DNA from: an uncultured Christensenellaceae bacterium
Lineage (GTDB): Bacteria > Bacillota > Clostridia > Christensenellales > UBA3700
Length of the DNA: 64,000 nucleotides
NCBI GenBank assembly: GCA_910587685.1
Contig: CAJUMY010000010.1
Coordinates: 1-64,000 of the forward strand
Direction of reading: 5' to 3'
The notes under the pieces are model-generated. The model worked only from the letters and a program-made list of their open reading frames with translations. It did not search any database and had not been told where the DNA came from. The position numbers and the translations under genes are program-made. Every line of letters begins with the position of its first letter. Position 1 is the first letter of the stretch. This document shows positions 43,941 through 53,466 of the stretch, piece by piece.

Positions 43941-44789
43941 TTACTCCGTAGCAATATTCATTTTAAGATTAGTAAGACCGTACTTGTTGAGAAGTTCGTC
44001 ATACTTGCCGTTTTTGACAAGAGTACGGATAGCGTCGTTCACTTTACCGATGAATACGGTGTCGCCTTTGCGAGCAGCGACAGCGTATGTTTCTGTCTCA
44101 TTAAGAAGGATAGGCGAGCCGTTTGAATCGCTGGCTACCATACAATCGGAATTCTTTGAGCAGTAATATTCTGCCATTGTTCTGTCAACAAGGGCAACGT
44201 CGCTACCTTTTAGCTTTACGTCGTTTAAGGCATTAATTTGCGCTTTAAGAAGTTTTACTGTGTCTTTATCGCTTGTTTTGAAAAGTTCGTCAAATACGTC
44301 AGCTCCCGCGCTTCCGTCTTCTGCTACGAATTTATTTGCAGTCTTGAGTGTAGCTACAGAATTGTACTTAGTCGCATCCTCTTTTCTGATCACTGCAACT
44401 TGGTTGTTGTAGAGATAGTCAACTGAAAGTTCATAAGCCGCCTTTCTCTCCTCGGTAACGGTAAGACCGTTCCATATAAGATCGATATTACGAGTTTGAA
44501 GTTCGCTATCCTTCATCTTCCAAGAAATCAACCTAAATTCTACTTTAACGCCTAGAGCTTCGCCGACGGCAAGAGCAAACTCACTATCAAATCCGGGCAT
44601 ATTCTTATCGAGTTTAGTCGCATCGTTGTCGTCAGTTATAGCGATCGGCGGATTAGGCGTCCAGCCTATAATCATAGTGCCTTTTTCCTCTATGTATTCC
44701 CAGTCGCTCGTCTTATTACAGCCTACGAGTCCCACTGCGAGCAGGCATACTACGAGGAGTGTTGCAATTATTACCAAAGTCTTTTTCAT
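43941..44789 (-). CDS. polar amino-acid ABC substrate-binding lipoprotein
   Basis: The 282-residue protein has a lipoprotein signal with lipobox LVGC (Cys24) and an SBP_bac_3 domain. Recognised parts are GTMIIGWTPNPPIA, GFDSEFALAVGEALG, DLIWNGLTVTEER (the usual substrate-binding segment) and a C-terminal NGKYDELLNKYG. The ligand is likely a polar or charged amino acid; the exact one cannot be read. First gene of the three-gene importer operon, with AAAGTTTAGGAGAACAAAA before the start. Confidence 0.92.
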   Translation of the reverse strand: MKKTLVIIATLLVVCLLAVGLVGCNKTSDWEYIEEKGTMIIGWTPNPPIAITDDNDATKLDKNMPGFDSEFALAVGEALGVKVEFRLISWKMKDSELQTRNIDLIWNGLTVTEERKAAYELSVDYLYNNQVAVIRKEDATKYNSVATLKTANKFVAEDGSAGADVFDELFKTSDKDTVKLLKAQINALNDVKLKGSDVALVDRTMAEYYCSKNSDCMVASDSNGSPILLNETETYAVAARKGDTVFIGKVNDAIRTLVKNGKYDELLNKYGLTNLKMNIATE

Positions 44790-44983
44790 TTTTGTTCTCC
44801 TAAAGTTTAGTTTATATGAAAGTACATTATATGTACGCTCATTTTTAATATTTGCCGATAATCGGTTCGGCGTTTGGCGAATACTTTATATTCGTAGGCG
44901 TTTGACGCCGCATCGTTTATATGCTAAACGACAGTTTTCTATCGAAATTCGATAATAGCGATAGATTTTTTATACTGCGCTGA

Positions 44984-46267
44984 TTATTTTGTTATCTTTT
45001 CCTTACCGCCCATATACATTTGAAGCGGCTTCGGAATATTGACGCTGCCGTCGGCGCAGAGGTTATTCTCAAGGAATGCGATGAGCATTCTCGGCGGAGC
45101 GACGACGGTATTATTGAGCGTGTGAGCGAAATAGTTGCCGGTCTCCTTATTTTTTATCCTTATGCCGAGCCGTCTAGCCTGAGCGTCTCCGAGATTCGAA
45201 CAGCTTCCGACCTCAAAGTATTTTTTCTGTCTCGGCGACCATGCTTCGACGTCGATGCTCTTGACCTTGAGATCGGCAAGATCTCCCGAACAGCATTCGA
45301 GCGTTCTTACGGGTATATCCAAAGATCGGAAGAAATCGACGGTATTATTGTGGAGTTTTTCAAACCACGCCGGGCTTTCATCGGGTTTGCAGATGACTAT
45401 CATTTCCTGCTTTTCGAACTGGTGTATTCTGTATACGCCGCGTTCTTCTATGCCGTGAGCGCCGACTTCCTTCCTAAAGCACGGCGAATAACTCGTGAGC
45501 GTTTTAGGCAGTTCCTCTTCGGGTATGATGGTATCCATGAATTTTCCTATCATGGAGTGCTCCGACGTGCCGATGAGATAGAGGTCTTCGCCCTCTATTT
45601 TATACATCATATTTTCCATTTCCGCAAAGCTCATGACGCCGTTGACGACGGAGCTTCTTATCATGAACGGAGGAACGTAGTAGGTGAAGCCTCTGTCTAT
45701 CATGAAGTCTCTGGCGTAAGAGAGTATCGCCGAGTGGAGACGCGCGACGTCGCCTCTAAGGTAATAGAAACCGTTGCCGCTCGTTCTTCTTGCACTGTCG
45801 AGGTCTATGCCGTCGAAACTCTCCATGATATCGACGTGATAGGGAACTTCGTATTCGGGTACGAATGGCTCTCCGAACTTTTCTACTTCAACGTTCTCGC
45901 TGTCGTCTTTTCCTATGGGGACCGACGGATCTATGATGTTAGGTATGACCATCATTCTCGTTTTGATCTCTCCTTCGAGTTCCGTCTCTCTCTTTTCGAG
46001 ACGCAAAAGCTCGTCGGCAAATTCTGCAACTTGCTTTTTAGCTTCTTCCGCTTTGTCCTTTTCTCCTTTCGCCATGAAGCCGCCTATGGTCTTGCTGATC
46101 GAATTACGCTGACTTCTTAAAAATTCGCATCTTTTCTTGGCGTCTCTGTATTCCGCGTCGAAAGCTATCACTTCGTCGACGAGCGGGAGTTTTTCATCTT
46201 GAAATTTCTTCTTTATATTCTCTTTTACGATTTCGGGATTGCTTCTTAAGAATTTAATATCTATCAT
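44984..46267 (-). CDS. serS: seryl-tRNA synthetase
   Basis: The 427-residue protein has the N-terminal tRNA-binding coiled coil (about 25-105), then the class II catalytic core: FMIRSSVVNGV, TSEHSMIGKF, CFRKEVGAHGIEERGVYRIHQFEKQEM and the motif 3 region LNNTVVAPPRMLIAFLE. It starts at 46267 with AAGGAGAATAAACAAT and lies 39 bases after leuS on the same strand, so the two synthetases form an operon. Confidence 0.97.
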   Translation of the reverse strand: MIDIKFLRSNPEIVKENIKKKFQDEKLPLVDEVIAFDAEYRDAKKRCEFLRSQRNSISKTIGGFMAKGEKDKAEEAKKQVAEFADELLRLEKRETELEGEIKTRMMVIPNIIDPSVPIGKDDSENVEVEKFGEPFVPEYEVPYHVDIMESFDGIDLDSARRTSGNGFYYLRGDVARLHSAILSYARDFMIDRGFTYYVPPFMIRSSVVNGVMSFAEMENMMYKIEGEDLYLIGTSEHSMIGKFMDTIIPEEELPKTLTSYSPCFRKEVGAHGIEERGVYRIHQFEKQEMIVICKPDESPAWFEKLHNNTVDFFRSLDIPVRTLECCSGDLADLKVKSIDVEAWSPRQKKYFEVGSCSNLGDAQARRLGIRIKNKETGNYFAHTLNNTVVAPPRMLIAFLENNLCADGSVNIPKPLQMYMGGKEKITK

Positions 46268-46306
46268 ATATTGTTTATTCTCCTTGAGTCCGCGTTAGGC
46301 GTTATT

Positions 46307-48739
46307 TCATTTAGCTACGATATTGACGAGTCTCTTTGGAATGACTACGACTTTGACTACGCTCAGTCCCTTGAGAGCTTCGACGACGTTGCCGTCGTTG
46401 AGCGCGGTCTTTTCTATCTCTTCCTTAGTTGCGTCGGCAGGAAGAACTATCCTTGCCTTAACTCTCGAGTTTATCTGTACCGCGAGCTCGTATTCGTCTT
46501 TGACAAGAGCCTTTTCGTCGTACTTAGGATAGCTTCTATTGTGAACGGAATAGGAGTTGCCCATCAGTTCGTTGAGCTCTTCCGATACGTGCGGAGCGAA
46601 CGGCGCCATAAGAAGTATGAGGTCGTTGATGCACGATACGGCAAAGTTACCGTTATGGTTTTTAGCCGACGAATCGTATTTGTAAAGAGCGTTGACGAAT
46701 TCCATGATACGCGCGATAGCGGTATTGAACGAGAACGCCTCCGTATCGGCGGTCACTCTCTTTATCGTGTTGTGGCGGATGAAGTTGAGCTCTTTTTCGT
46801 CGGAAGACATTTCGTTATTGTCGGTAGGATAGCTCTTTGCTCTCAATGCTATTCTTTCCACTCTTTCGAAGAACTTGGAGATACCTTCTATACCTGCCGA
46901 GTTCCACGGACCGCCTTCCTGATATGCGAAGCCGAACATAAGATACATTCTGAAAGCGTCGGAGCCGTACTTTTTGATGAAGTCGTCGGGGGATACTACG
47001 TTTCCTCTCGATTTGCTCATCTTGAAGCCGTCTGGACCGAGGATAAGACCTTGATGCACGAGCGACTTGAACGGTTCGTCAAACGATAGGTAGCCCATAT
47101 CTCTCAAAGCCTTAGTGAAGAAACGCGCGTACAAAAGGTGCATACAGGCGTGTTCCGCGCCGCCGATATACTTGTCCACGGGGAGCATCTTGTCGATGAG
47201 CTCCTTATTGAAAGCCTCTTTGTCGTTCTTTGCGTCGGGGTATCTCAAATAGTACCAAGAAGAGCATACGAACGTATCGAGCGTATCGGGATCGCGCTTT
47301 GCAGGGCGACCGCAGATCGGACAAACTGTATTGATATATTCTTCGCACTTGGCGAGCGGCGACTCGCCGTCGGGCTTGAATTCTACGTTATACGGAAGTT
47401 TTACGGGCAGTTCCGATTCGGGAACGGGAACTTCGCCGCAGTGTTCGCAGTGGATTATCGGAATAGGACATCCCCAGTATCTCTGACGCGATATGAGCCA
47501 GTCGCGGAGACGGTAATTGGTCTTTTTGCCGCCTTTGCCCATCTTTTCTATTTTGGCAAGTATAGCGTCTCTAGCATCTTCGCTCTTCATCCCGCTGAAC
47601 TCTTCGGAATTGACGCTGACGCCCATTTCGCAATAGGGAAGCGTATCGTCGCTGCCGTCTGCGCTCTTGACGACTCTCGTTATATCGAGAGAATATTTCT
47701 TAGCGAAGTCAAAGTCTCTATCGTCGTGCGACGGAACGCCCATTACCGCGCCTGTGCCGTAGGAGTAGAGGACGTAATCGCCCGTCCATATGGGAACTCT
47801 CTTGCCGCTTACGGGGTTGATACAGTACGCGCCGGTAAAGACGCCCGTCTTTTCTCTCGTGGAACTGAGTCTGTCTATCTCCGTCGTCTTAGAACATTCG
47901 CGTACGTAATCCTCTACCGCCGAGAGCTGCTCTTTCGTAGTCAGCTTTTTGACGAGCGGATGTTCGGGCGCGAGCACGACGTAAGATACTCCGTAGAGCG
48001 TGTCGGCTCTTGTCGTGAATACTCTGAACGCGTCGCCGCTCTCCGTCGCGAATTCTATCTCTCCGCCCGTTGATTTTCCTATCCAGTTGCGTTGCATAGC
48101 CTTCGTCTTTTCAGGCCAGTCGATAGTATCGAGACCCGAAAGGAGTTCTTCGGCGTAATCGGTTATCTTGAAGAACCACTGCGTGAGATTCTTCTTGACG
48201 ACGAGCGAGCCGCAGCGTTCGCACACGCCGTCGACGACCTGCTCGTTAGCAAGGACGGTATTGCATGAAGTGCACCAGTTGACGGGGGCTTCCTTTCTGT
48301 ATGCGAGACCTCTCTTGTAAAATTCGAGGAATAACCACTGCGTCCACTTGTAATAATCGGGCATACACGTCTTGATCTCGTAATCCCAGTCGAAAGTAGC
48401 GCCCATAGCCTTGAGCTGTTCTTCCATATTGGCGATATTCTTGAGAGTGCTGTCTTCGGGATGGATACCCGTCTTTATCGCGTAGTTCTCAGCAGGAAGT
48501 CCGAACGCGTCGAAGCCCATAGGCTGGAATACTTCGTATCCCTGCATCCTCTTGAAACGGGCGAACGAGTCGGAAGGTCCGAAATTGAACCAGTGTCCGA
48601 CGTGAAGTTTCGCTCCCGAAGGATACGAAAACATTTCGAGAGTATAGTACTTCTTGTCCATCTTGGACTTGTCGAAAGCGTACAATCTGTCTTTCGCCCA
48701 ACGATCTTGCCATTTCTTGTCAATCTTAGTAAAATCCAT
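46307..48739 (-). CDS. leuS: leucyl-tRNA synthetase
   Basis: I chose the start at 48739 (MDFTKIDKKWQ), seven bases after CGGAG; upstream in-frame Mets lack a ribosome site. The 810-residue protein is a class I synthetase. The HIGH motif is HVGH in SGAKLHVGHW, the CP1 editing domain contains TRADTLYGVSYVVLAPEHPLV, and KMSKS is intact (FKMSKSRGNV). A Cys4 zinc motif is visible in CTSCNTVLANEQVVDG and CERCG. Length fits bacterial LeuRS. It has a 210-base structured leader and its own promoter. Confidence 0.97.
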   Translation of the reverse strand: MDFTKIDKKWQDRWAKDRLYAFDKSKMDKKYYTLEMFSYPSGAKLHVGHWFNFGPSDSFARFKRMQGYEVFQPMGFDAFGLPAENYAIKTGIHPEDSTLKNIANMEEQLKAMGATFDWDYEIKTCMPDYYKWTQWLFLEFYKRGLAYRKEAPVNWCTSCNTVLANEQVVDGVCERCGSLVVKKNLTQWFFKITDYAEELLSGLDTIDWPEKTKAMQRNWIGKSTGGEIEFATESGDAFRVFTTRADTLYGVSYVVLAPEHPLVKKLTTKEQLSAVEDYVRECSKTTEIDRLSSTREKTGVFTGAYCINPVSGKRVPIWTGDYVLYSYGTGAVMGVPSHDDRDFDFAKKYSLDITRVVKSADGSDDTLPYCEMGVSVNSEEFSGMKSEDARDAILAKIEKMGKGGKKTNYRLRDWLISRQRYWGCPIPIIHCEHCGEVPVPESELPVKLPYNVEFKPDGESPLAKCEEYINTVCPICGRPAKRDPDTLDTFVCSSWYYLRYPDAKNDKEAFNKELIDKMLPVDKYIGGAEHACMHLLYARFFTKALRDMGYLSFDEPFKSLVHQGLILGPDGFKMSKSRGNVVSPDDFIKKYGSDAFRMYLMFGFAYQEGGPWNSAGIEGISKFFERVERIALRAKSYPTDNNEMSSDEKELNFIRHNTIKRVTADTEAFSFNTAIARIMEFVNALYKYDSSAKNHNGNFAVSCINDLILLMAPFAPHVSEELNELMGNSYSVHNRSYPKYDEKALVKDEYELAVQINSRVKARIVLPADATKEEIEKTALNDGNVVEALKGLSVVKVVVIPKRLVNIVAK

Positions 48740-48953
48740 AAACTTCTCCGTATATAAATCGGTCATTACGAACGATCCGACACAATTTGTCGGCAATATA
48801 TTGTCTTACAGGTTTAATGAGACGCGATTTGACGGCAAATTACCGCATTATCGGTAAATTTGGCGCAACTTGCGCCGCGTATCTTATCTACTCTTATCGG
48901 CGTCGATCTTGCCGTAATCCCATTAGACGGCAAAGTTACATCGAATAAAAGAT
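48740..48953 (-). promoter_or_regulatory. structured leuS leader, not a recognisable T-box
   Basis: On the minus strand the leader begins with a stem TTGCCGT...ACGGCAA (48914-48938), then a palindromic GGCGCAAGTTGCGCC (48863-48877). A 9-bp hairpin AAATTTACCG/CGGTAATTT follows (48837-48861), and then a second TTTGCCGTC (48831-48839). The last can also pair with the ACGGCAA of the first stem, giving two mutually exclusive folds. The T-box core AGGGTGGNACCGCG was not found. Leucine-responsive or other control is possible. Confidence 0.45.
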
Positions 48954-48959
48954 ACTAAT

Positions 48960-48988
48960 ATATTAATACATACGCAAAATAATGTCAA
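48960..48988 (-). promoter_or_regulatory. sigma-A promoter of leuS-serS
   Basis: On the minus strand TTGACA (48988-48983), a 17-base spacer and TAATAT (48965-48960). Confidence 0.8.
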
Positions 48989-49225
48989 GGTAATATCCGT
49001 AAAAGTATCGAGATAAAAAATACGACGCTGTCTCGGACGGTATCGCTGGCAAAACGGAAATCATCGCTACTTTACGTCGCCTCGGCGTAAAATCAATGCC
49101 GCAGCGTTATAGATCGCAAATTATTAAGATGTCATGGCGGAGTTTTAATAAATGCTTATGAAAAATAAATATAATTAAAATTTTATAAAATTTACGTTTC
49201 TTCGTTCAATTCGGAAGAAAGTTCG

Positions 49226-49255
49226 TTGACAAACAGCTTGCGCGTGAATTATAAT
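49226..49255 (+). promoter_or_regulatory. sigma-A promoter of the XRE gene at 49412
   Basis: TTGACA, an 18-base spacer and TATAAT (49250-49255), leaving a 150-base leader. The 49019-49225 stretch before it holds no gene I can support. Confidence 0.7.
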
Positions 49256-49411
49256 TAACGAAAGTTATATCGGAACGCGTATATCCATAGGTTAAATACG
49301 GCTTTTGATGATTTGTCGAAAAGTGTCGCATATGTATCGTAGATTTGCAGCTTTTGCGGTATGGCTCAAGTGTTTTTTGGAAGAAGAATTGATTCTATTG
49401 GAGGTAAGCGT

Positions 49412-49621
49412 ATGAAGTTTGCGGAAAGGCTCAAAGACGAGCGTAAGCGTAAGCGTTATAATCAAACGTACATTGCAAAGTATATGAAGGTTTCGCAGGT
49501 ATCGGTAAGTAACTGGGAGAGAGGTGTAAAGGAGCCTAATTTTCAGGCGCTCATCGACCTTGCAAATCTGTTCGGAGTATCTACGGACTACTTGCTAGGC
49601 ATCAAAGATACTAAGGACTGA
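49412..49621 (+). CDS. small XRE-family helix-turn-helix regulator
   Basis: I chose ATG 49412 (TTGGAGGTAAGCGT upstream) over 49361. The 69-residue protein is a single Cro/C1-type domain: FAERLKDERKRKRYNQ, recognition helix VSQVSVSNWERG, and the common ending LFGVSTDYLLGIKD. No effector domain is present. The target is unknown. Confidence 0.85.
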   Translation: MKFAERLKDERKRKRYNQTYIAKYMKVSQVSVSNWERGVKEPNFQALIDLANLFGVSTDYLLGIKDTKD

Positions 49622-49682
49622 TTTTTTATTAAAAGCGTTGCCGCGGCGTATTGCGCGGTAAGATGTACTGAAATTTTATTTT

Positions 49683-49712
49683 GAAGAACGCGGCTTAGTC
49701 GCGTTCTTCTTT
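49683..49712 (+). terminator. terminator of the XRE gene
   Basis: GAAGAACGCG pairs perfectly with CGCGTTCTTC around GCTTAGT, with TTT following. Confidence 0.75.
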
Positions 49713-49834
49713 CCGTATATCGGTTATCGGAAAACGATTTTTCGTTCAAGCGTTAAAAAAGCAGAAAACTCATAAACCGCAGAAGTAGCGACTGCGTCTC
49801 CGCGTTGTAATTTATAAGCCGCTATCTTACGTTT

Positions 49835-50050
49835 TTATTTTTGATTTATGCCGAGTATTTCGTTAGCGTCGAGATCGAGGACCGCGCACAGATTGGCGAG
49901 CGTATCGAGGGCGGGAAGAATATCTCCTCTCACGTAGTGCGCTATAGTGGACTGCGACATATGCAGTTCTTTGGCGATAGCCGTCTGCGTCATTCCGCAT
50001 TGTCTTATGGCCTCGATGATGTTCTTCTGTATTGTTTCAAGCGTTATCAT
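49835..50050 (-). CDS. small XRE-family regulator, minus strand
   Basis: The 71-residue protein is another stand-alone Cro/C1-type domain: IIEAIRQCGMTQTAIAKELHMSQSTIAHYVRG and LANLCAVLDLDANEILGI. It starts at 50050 with GAGGAAGCTAC upstream. It faces the XRE gene at 49412 (convergent). Partner genes are not obvious. Confidence 0.82.
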   Translation of the reverse strand: MITLETIQKNIIEAIRQCGMTQTAIAKELHMSQSTIAHYVRGDILPALDTLANLCAVLDLDANEILGINQK

Positions 50051-50428
50051 GTAGCTTCCTCACAATATATAGTATTTCAAAATTATTTTATGCGTTGCGG
50101 TCATAAAAATATTTTCTTATGCGTACTAATCATTAACATAAGACTATTTAAGAGAAATATGTTGAGATAAAGTCTAATTTGGAATAACAAAATTCCTAAA
50201 AATAACGAAGAGCAGGTCAATTTTTTCTACAATATGCAGAAAGTTTTAATTCGTTAAATTATTGATGAATATTTTGGCTATTGACAAAAGACAGTTTCTG
50301 ATATAGAATAAATAATATAATAAAAAGCTATATTTTTATATTCAAATAAGTGTTTTTAAGTACGCTTGATATATTCGTTACATATACTCTAAGAAAAGAA
50401 CTAAGCTTTATGAAGCGACGAGGTAATT
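50051..50428. promoter_or_regulatory. intergenic stretch with the GH38 promoter
   Basis: AT-rich, no gene. TTGACA (50281-50286), a 17-base spacer and TAGAAT (50304-50309) form a likely promoter for the mannosidase gene 120 bases downstream. Confidence 0.6.
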
Positions 50429-53410
50429 ATGCGCAAAGATCTACGACACGTTATCGATATCTGGAAACGGCCTTATTTTGCATTGTATATCAATCAGCTC
50501 AAAGCGTCGGCGTATACGCCCGTTGCCATGCTGACGGTTAAAGTAGGAGAGAGCAAAGATCCCGTCGAATATGCCGACAGGATGTCTCTTCAGTATCGAA
50601 ACATAGAGAAAGGTGAAAAATGGGGCGAATTCTTCGGCTCCGCGTGGTTCCATATTACGGGAATAGTCGACGAGAACGTCGTTGAAAATCTTGTCGATCA
50701 CGTCGCGGTGTTAGACATCGGCGGAGAAGGGTGCGTGTTTAACGAGCGCGGAGTAGTTCAAGGCATAACCAACGTGTTGGGTTTTCCCGATAGATTGCAG
50801 TGTATTAAAGGGAAGAAGGTCGTCGAACTCGAAAGAATAGGCGTACACGACGATAATAATATCGGCATATGGGTAGAGGCGGCAAACAACGGGAAAAATT
50901 ACAATAACGTCGGAGCTATCTCATTCAGAGGGGCGTATATTGCTAAAGTAAGAAGGGATATCATCGAATACTATTACGACTTCCTCGCGCTTATCGAGAA
51001 TATGGCGCGCGATAATAGAAAAGAGAGGCGGAAAGAGGTCTTAAAAGCGTTGCATAAGGCGGTAGATGCGTCGGGCGATTTTTACGAGAGCGAGATAGCG
51101 GAGGCGAGAGGGATATTGAGTCCTTTTCTCAACGCGGTCAAAGACGACGCGCTCACGGTGTATGCTGTGGGGCACGCTCATCTGGATCTTGCGTGGCTTT
51201 GGCCTTTGAGAGAGAGCAAAAGGAAGGCGGAGAGAACGTTCTCTAACGCATTATACAATATAGGAAAATACGAAACTTACGTATTCGGCGCAAGCCAGCC
51301 TCAGCAATTCCAATGGGTCAAGGATAAAAGACCGGAATTGTACAGGGAGCTACAGGAAGCCGTTAAGGACGGAAGAATGGAACTGCAAGGCGCTATGTGG
51401 GTGGAGAGCGATACCAATATCCCGTCGGGAGAGAGTCTCATAAGACAGATATATTACGGCAAGAAGTTCTTCCGCGACGAATTCGGAAGAGAGATTGATA
51501 CGGTGTGGCTTCCCGATGCGTTCGGCTTTACGGGAGCGTTGCCGCAGATAATGAAGAAGTCGGGGGTAAAGAATTTCTCGACCGTCAAGCTGAGCTGGAA
51601 TACCGTCAACGAATTTCCGCACTCGTCATTTGTTTGGGAAGGCATAGACGGCAGTCGCGTGACGGCGCATATCCCTCCCGAAGGAGACTATTGTTCGTAC
51701 GCCGATCCTCTTGCGATGAAGGAGCTTGAGAGCCGATTCAGACAAAAGGAAATATCAAACGTCGCGCTCATGCCGTACGGTATAGGCGACGGAGGAGCGG
51801 GTCCCGGTGAATATCATATCAATATGATAAAGAGAATGGGCGGTATCGACGGAATGCCGAAGGTCAAACTCGCGTCCGCGGGAGAGTTCTTCGCCGCGCT
51901 TGCAAAAGAGATGGAGGAAAAGGATTTCCCCATCCACAGAGGAGAGCTTTATCTCGAAAAGCATAGGGGAACGTATACGACGCAAGCTAAAGTCAAGAGA
52001 TATAACCGCATGGCGGAACGCGATATGAGGTGTACGGAGTGGCTGTTGACTCTCGCCTATATCAAAGGTATGGAATATCCGCATGCCGACGTGGAGAGGA
52101 TATATAAAGAGATGCTTCTTTATATGTTCCACGATATATTGCCGGGATCGTCGATAGACAGGGTATACAAAGAATGTTACGAACGCTATCCGATACTGCT
52201 TCGCGAACTTAAGGAGCTCAGAGACAGAGCGCTTTCGTATCTCGATACGGGCAGCGGAGACGCGTACGCGGTCAATCCGTCGCCTTTCGCTAGGTCGGGA
52301 AGCGTGAGCGTATCGGGCGATACGTACGAATATTCGCTAGCGGCGTATTCTTCGGGAAAGCCTCGCCGCCGCTTAGCTGACTGCAAGGGAGCTACCTGCG
52401 ATAAACACGTAATGGAAAACGAAAATATAAAGATAGTCTTTAATAAAAAGGGCGAGATATCGAGCTATTACGATAAAAGGAGCGGTCACGAAGCGGTAAA
52501 GAGCGGAAAGAGTTTCAATATCTTCAGAGTTTACACTGATAGAAGAATGATACCTTTCGACGCGTGGGATATAGACCCCAATTATATGAAACTCCCGAAG
52601 AGTAGAATGAAACTCAAAAGCGTTGATTTCTACGTCAAGAACGGCGTTGCCGTAAGGACGCAGGAGTATACATATAACGATTCGACGCTAAAAGAGACTT
52701 TGATACTCGATAAAGACAGCGAATATATCAAATGTGTGTGCAAAGCCGATTGGCGCGAGACTCATAAGATGTTGCGCGCGGAATTTTATCCCGCCGACTA
52801 TTCCGATAAGGTCAAGTGCGACATCCAGTTCGGTCACATCGAGAGAGCTACGACGGAGAACGATGCGATAGAAAAGGCTCAGTTCGAGATAGTCGCTCAC
52901 AAGTGGGTCGCGCTCGACGGAGCGGAGAACGGATTCGCGCTCATCAACGATTCGAAGTACGGACACAGAGTGAAGAACGGTCTCGTCTCTCTCAATCTTC
53001 TGCGTTCGCCTGTTTGGCCGGACAAGAAAGCTGACAAAGGCAAACACGAGTTCTCTTTCGCGATATACGCGTATAAGGGAAGATCAACGGAAAGCTCTCT
53101 CGTCAAGTACGGCTACGAGATGAATGAGAACGTCATCATCGCAAGCGGCGCCGCTATAGAGCCTATAGTGACGATAGGTAATGAAAAGATAGTGCTCGAG
53201 AGCATTTTCGTGAACGAAGACGGCAACGTGGTTTTAAGAATGTACGAGAGTAGCGGAGTAGCGAATACTACTGATATGTATATCAATTTTGAATATTCAG
53301 ACGTGTACGAGAGCGATATGCTTACCGAAAAGAGACTGTCCGATATAGAGGGAAATCTGAGCTTTTCGCCGTTCGAGGTAAAGACCGTCGTTATAGTATT
53401 GAAGAAATAG
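50429..53410 (+). CDS. GH38 alpha-mannosidase
   Basis: The 993-residue protein starts at ATG 50429 with GACGAGGTAATT upstream. It has an N-terminal beta domain, then the GH38 catalytic barrel with metal-binding HAHLDLAWLWP (249-259: H251, D253) and nucleophile D363 in WLPDAFGF. A helical middle domain includes FHDILPGSSI, and the C-terminal beta-sandwich domains follow. The length and domain order match cytosolic alpha-mannosidases of the Clostridia/Bacilli group. No signal peptide is seen, so it acts on imported mannosides or N-glycan fragments. Confidence 0.93.
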   Translation: MRKDLRHVIDIWKRPYFALYINQLKASAYTPVAMLTVKVGESKDPVEYADRMSLQYRNIEKGEKWGEFFGSAWFHITGIVDENVVENLVDHVAVLDIGGEGCVFNERGVVQGITNVLGFPDRLQCIKGKKVVELERIGVHDDNNIGIWVEAANNGKNYNNVGAISFRGAYIAKVRRDIIEYYYDFLALIENMARDNRKERRKEVLKALHKAVDASGDFYESEIAEARGILSPFLNAVKDDALTVYAVGHAHLDLAWLWPLRESKRKAERTFSNALYNIGKYETYVFGASQPQQFQWVKDKRPELYRELQEAVKDGRMELQGAMWVESDTNIPSGESLIRQIYYGKKFFRDEFGREIDTVWLPDAFGFTGALPQIMKKSGVKNFSTVKLSWNTVNEFPHSSFVWEGIDGSRVTAHIPPEGDYCSYADPLAMKELESRFRQKEISNVALMPYGIGDGGAGPGEYHINMIKRMGGIDGMPKVKLASAGEFFAALAKEMEEKDFPIHRGELYLEKHRGTYTTQAKVKRYNRMAERDMRCTEWLLTLAYIKGMEYPHADVERIYKEMLLYMFHDILPGSSIDRVYKECYERYPILLRELKELRDRALSYLDTGSGDAYAVNPSPFARSGSVSVSGDTYEYSLAAYSSGKPRRRLADCKGATCDKHVMENENIKIVFNKKGEISSYYDKRSGHEAVKSGKSFNIFRVYTDRRMIPFDAWDIDPNYMKLPKSRMKLKSVDFYVKNGVAVRTQEYTYNDSTLKETLILDKDSEYIKCVCKADWRETHKMLRAEFYPADYSDKVKCDIQFGHIERATTENDAIEKAQFEIVAHKWVALDGAENGFALINDSKYGHRVKNGLVSLNLLRSPVWPDKKADKGKHEFSFAIYAYKGRSTESSLVKYGYEMNENVIIASGAAIEPIVTIGNEKIVLESIFVNEDGNVVLRMYESSGVANTTDMYINFEYSDVYESDMLTEKRLSDIEGNLSFSPFEVKTVVIVLKK

Positions 53411-53466
53411 TATGGACGGCGGAATTTGATATAATATAATGATAAGAGGGGTGTTGTAATCGAATT

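Noticed and set aside
44930..44975. Hairpin with T run between serS and the importer operon
   Set aside because: The T run is on the plus strand, where no gene ends; it does not fit serS termination, so no call was made.
45020..48073. Long plus-strand open frames across serS and leuS
   Set aside because: They are antisense shadows of the two synthetase genes; composition is Arg/Val/Phe-rich and no ribosome sites precede them.
48740..48953. T-box riboswitch for leuS
   Set aside because: The conserved AGGGTGGNACCGCG core was looked for on the minus strand and not found.
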